Part shown: in pieces, positions 6,881-8,006 of the stretch
Layout: the number at the start of each line of letters is the position of its first letter
How positions within the stretch are numbered: position 1 is the stretch's first letter
Source of the DNA: Anaerolineales bacterium UBA6663
GTDB taxonomy: Bacteria; Chloroflexota; Anaerolineae; Anaerolineales; UBA6663
Assembly: GCA_002455335.1 (NCBI GenBank)
Contig: DKKP01000415.1
Span: 1-8,006, forward strand
Direction: 5' to 3'
Length of the DNA stretch: 8,006 bases
Translations under genes and position numbers: made by a program
Notes under the pieces: model-generated
What the model was told of the DNA's origin: nothing
What the model saw: only the letters and a program-made list of their open reading frames with translations
Databases searched by the model: none

Positions 6881-7915
6881 ATGACACTCCAAACTCACAA
6901 CCGACCCAACCTGGTCGCGGTCGCCAAGGCCGCCGGCGTTTCGCGATCGACGGTATCGCGGGTGATCAACGATGACCCCAACGTGAACGCCGCCACCCGC
7001 GAACGCGTTTGGTCCGCAATCCACACCCTTGACTATCAGCCCAACAGGGTCGCACGCGGGCTGGCGAGCGGTCGGACCCAGGTGCTCGGGCTTGTGATCC
7101 CGCAAGGCGTCGCGACGCTGTTCAGCGACCCCTACTTCGCCATCCTGATCCAGGGGATCTCGACGGCCTGCAGCCGACTCGATTACTCGGTGATGCTCTG
7201 GCTGGCCGAACCCGACCACGAGCGGCGCACGATCCACCAGGTGCTCCATGGCGGCCTGATCGATGGCGTCATCGTCTCGTCGATGCTGGCCGACGACCCG
7301 ATCATCGCGGCCCTGGTCGAGCGTCGCATGCCGTGTGTGCTTGTGGGTCGGCATCCTGACCACCCCGAGATCAGCACAGTCGACACCGACAACCTCTCCG
7401 GCGCCCGTGCTGCGGTGACGCATCTCTTGCGACTTGGCCGACGCCGCGTGGCCACGATCACGGGCCCGCAGAACATGATCGCCGGCGCGGATCGGTGTGC
7501 CGGCTACAGCCTGGCGCTTCGCGATGCCGGGTTCTCCGCGGATCCGGCCCTGATCGTCGAAAGCGACTTCACCGAAGCCGGTGGATACCGCGCCATGCAA
7601 CAGCTGCTGCCACATCACCCCGATGCCGTCTTCGCCGCCAGCGACTTGATGGCGCTTGGCGCGCTGCGTGCACTCCAGCATGGCGGGCTGCGCGTACCCG
7701 AGGATGTCGCCGTCATCGGGTTCGACGACATCGCGGCCGCGGCGCTCGCTGATCCGCCGTTGACGTCGGTGCGCCAATCCATCCAGCAGTTGGGCCACAG
7801 CGCCGTCGAGTTGTTATTGACGCAACTCGACGGCTCGCGGATCACCGGGCCCGAGCACCGGGTCTTCCCGCCAACGCTTGTCGTGCGACGATCGTGCGGC
7901 GGCGATCCGGCTTAA
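6881..7915 (+). CDS. LacI-family transcriptional repressor, probably CelR/CebR-like
   Basis: The 344-residue protein has the standard LacI/GalR form. An N-terminal helix-turn-helix (about 9-30, LVAVAKAAGVSRSTVSRVIN) is followed by the hinge helix in YQPNRVARGLAS (52-63) with Leu61 as the expected minor-groove lever. A periplasmic-binding-protein-like sensor domain (about 68-335) includes SDLMALGAL (254-262) and VIGFDD (278-283). It should bind as a dimer and release DNA when a sugar is bound. The start at 6881 places the helix-turn-helix at its usual distance from the N-terminus and has AGGT (6872-6875) upstream; an open extension back to 6803 would run through the promoter and operator. The operator at 6850-6863 suggests a sensor of cellobiose or other beta-glucosides; the effector is inferred from that site only, not from pocket residues. 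A partial gene follows by 11 nt and may be cotranscribed. Confidence 0.95.
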   Translation: MTLQTHNRPNLVAVAKAAGVSRSTVSRVINDDPNVNAATRERVWSAIHTLDYQPNRVARGLASGRTQVLGLVIPQGVATLFSDPYFAILIQGISTACSRLDYSVMLWLAEPDHERRTIHQVLHGGLIDGVIVSSMLADDPIIAALVERRMPCVLVGRHPDHPEISTVDTDNLSGARAAVTHLLRLGRRRVATITGPQNMIAGADRCAGYSLALRDAGFSADPALIVESDFTEAGGYRAMQQLLPHHPDAVFAASDLMALGALRALQHGGLRVPEDVAVIGFDDIAAAALADPPLTSVRQSIQQLGHSAVELLLTQLDGSRITGPEHRVFPPTLVVRRSCGGDPA

Positions 7916-7926
7916 GATCGACCACA

Positions 7927-8006
7927 ATGGCTCAGCGGTTCGATCTCGAAAGCTTGCGGCAGCGGCTCGCGCAACTCAAGGCGGGCTCGCGCTCCGAATG
8001 GGATGC
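7927..8006 (+). CDS. 5' end of an unidentified gene, cut by the window edge
   Basis: An ATG 11 nt after the repressor stop opens a frame that stays open to the window end, giving 26 residues that begin MAQRFDLESLRQRL. These look like a charged amphipathic helix without a signal peptide. There is no good ribosome-binding site; translation could be coupled to the repressor. It is too short to identify. If real, it probably shares the repressor's transcript and hence its control by the CelR-type operator. Confidence 0.55.
   Translation, partial: MAQRFDLESLRQRLAQLKAGSRSEWD

Noticed and set aside
6875..7798. A 307-residue minus-strand open frame opposite the LacI-family gene
   Set aside because: The plus strand encodes a textbook LacI-family repressor over the same bases.

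Overview
The window is GC-rich, gene-dense bacterial chromosome with five complete protein genes plus a sixth (the LacI-family regulator), and the 5' end of a seventh at the right edge. The best guess for the source is a member of Chloroflexota (Anaerolineae or relatives). The strongest hint is the secreted lipoprotein, whose lipobox is followed by a long Pro/Thr-rich linker of the PTATP type, common in that phylum. This is inference from style, not a marker-gene placement; an actinobacterium-like source is the main alternative.

Layout. On the minus strand, reading right to left, lies a two-gene operon: a cytoplasmic family 3 glycoside hydrolase (start at 3099, end at 880), then 18 nt later an alpha/beta hydrolase (861 to 31). 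A 120-nt divergent spacer (3100-3219) separates this operon from a plus-strand urocanate hydratase gene (hutU, 3220-4869), which stands alone without other histidine-degradation genes in view. After hutU comes a 107-nt spacer holding a 37-nt hairpin and a C-rich, G-poor stretch. Next is a translationally coupled pair: a secreted M23-type metallopeptidase (4977-5681) and a beta-propeller lipoprotein (5681-6793), overlapping by one base. Finally, a LacI-family repressor gene (6881-7915) has its own promoter with an exact TTGACA -35 box. A 12-bp perfect palindrome lies over the predicted transcription start. A partial gene of unknown function begins 11 nt after the repressor.

How they work together. 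The palindrome plus flanks (CGGGAGCGCTCCCA) matches 13 of 14 positions of the operator known for the cellulose/cellobiose repressors CelR (Thermobifida) and CebR (Streptomyces). The repressor is therefore probably an autoregulated sensor of cello-oligosaccharides or related beta-glucosides, and the GH3 enzyme would fit the same sugar metabolism. However, no copy of that operator was seen upstream of the GH3 gene, so a direct regulatory link is not shown. The peptidase/lipoprotein pair looks like an envelope unit unrelated to sugar use, and hutU belongs to histidine catabolism. I did not find a CRISPR array, mobile element, RNA gene or clearly novel multi-gene system. The most informative non-coding signal is the repressor operator.
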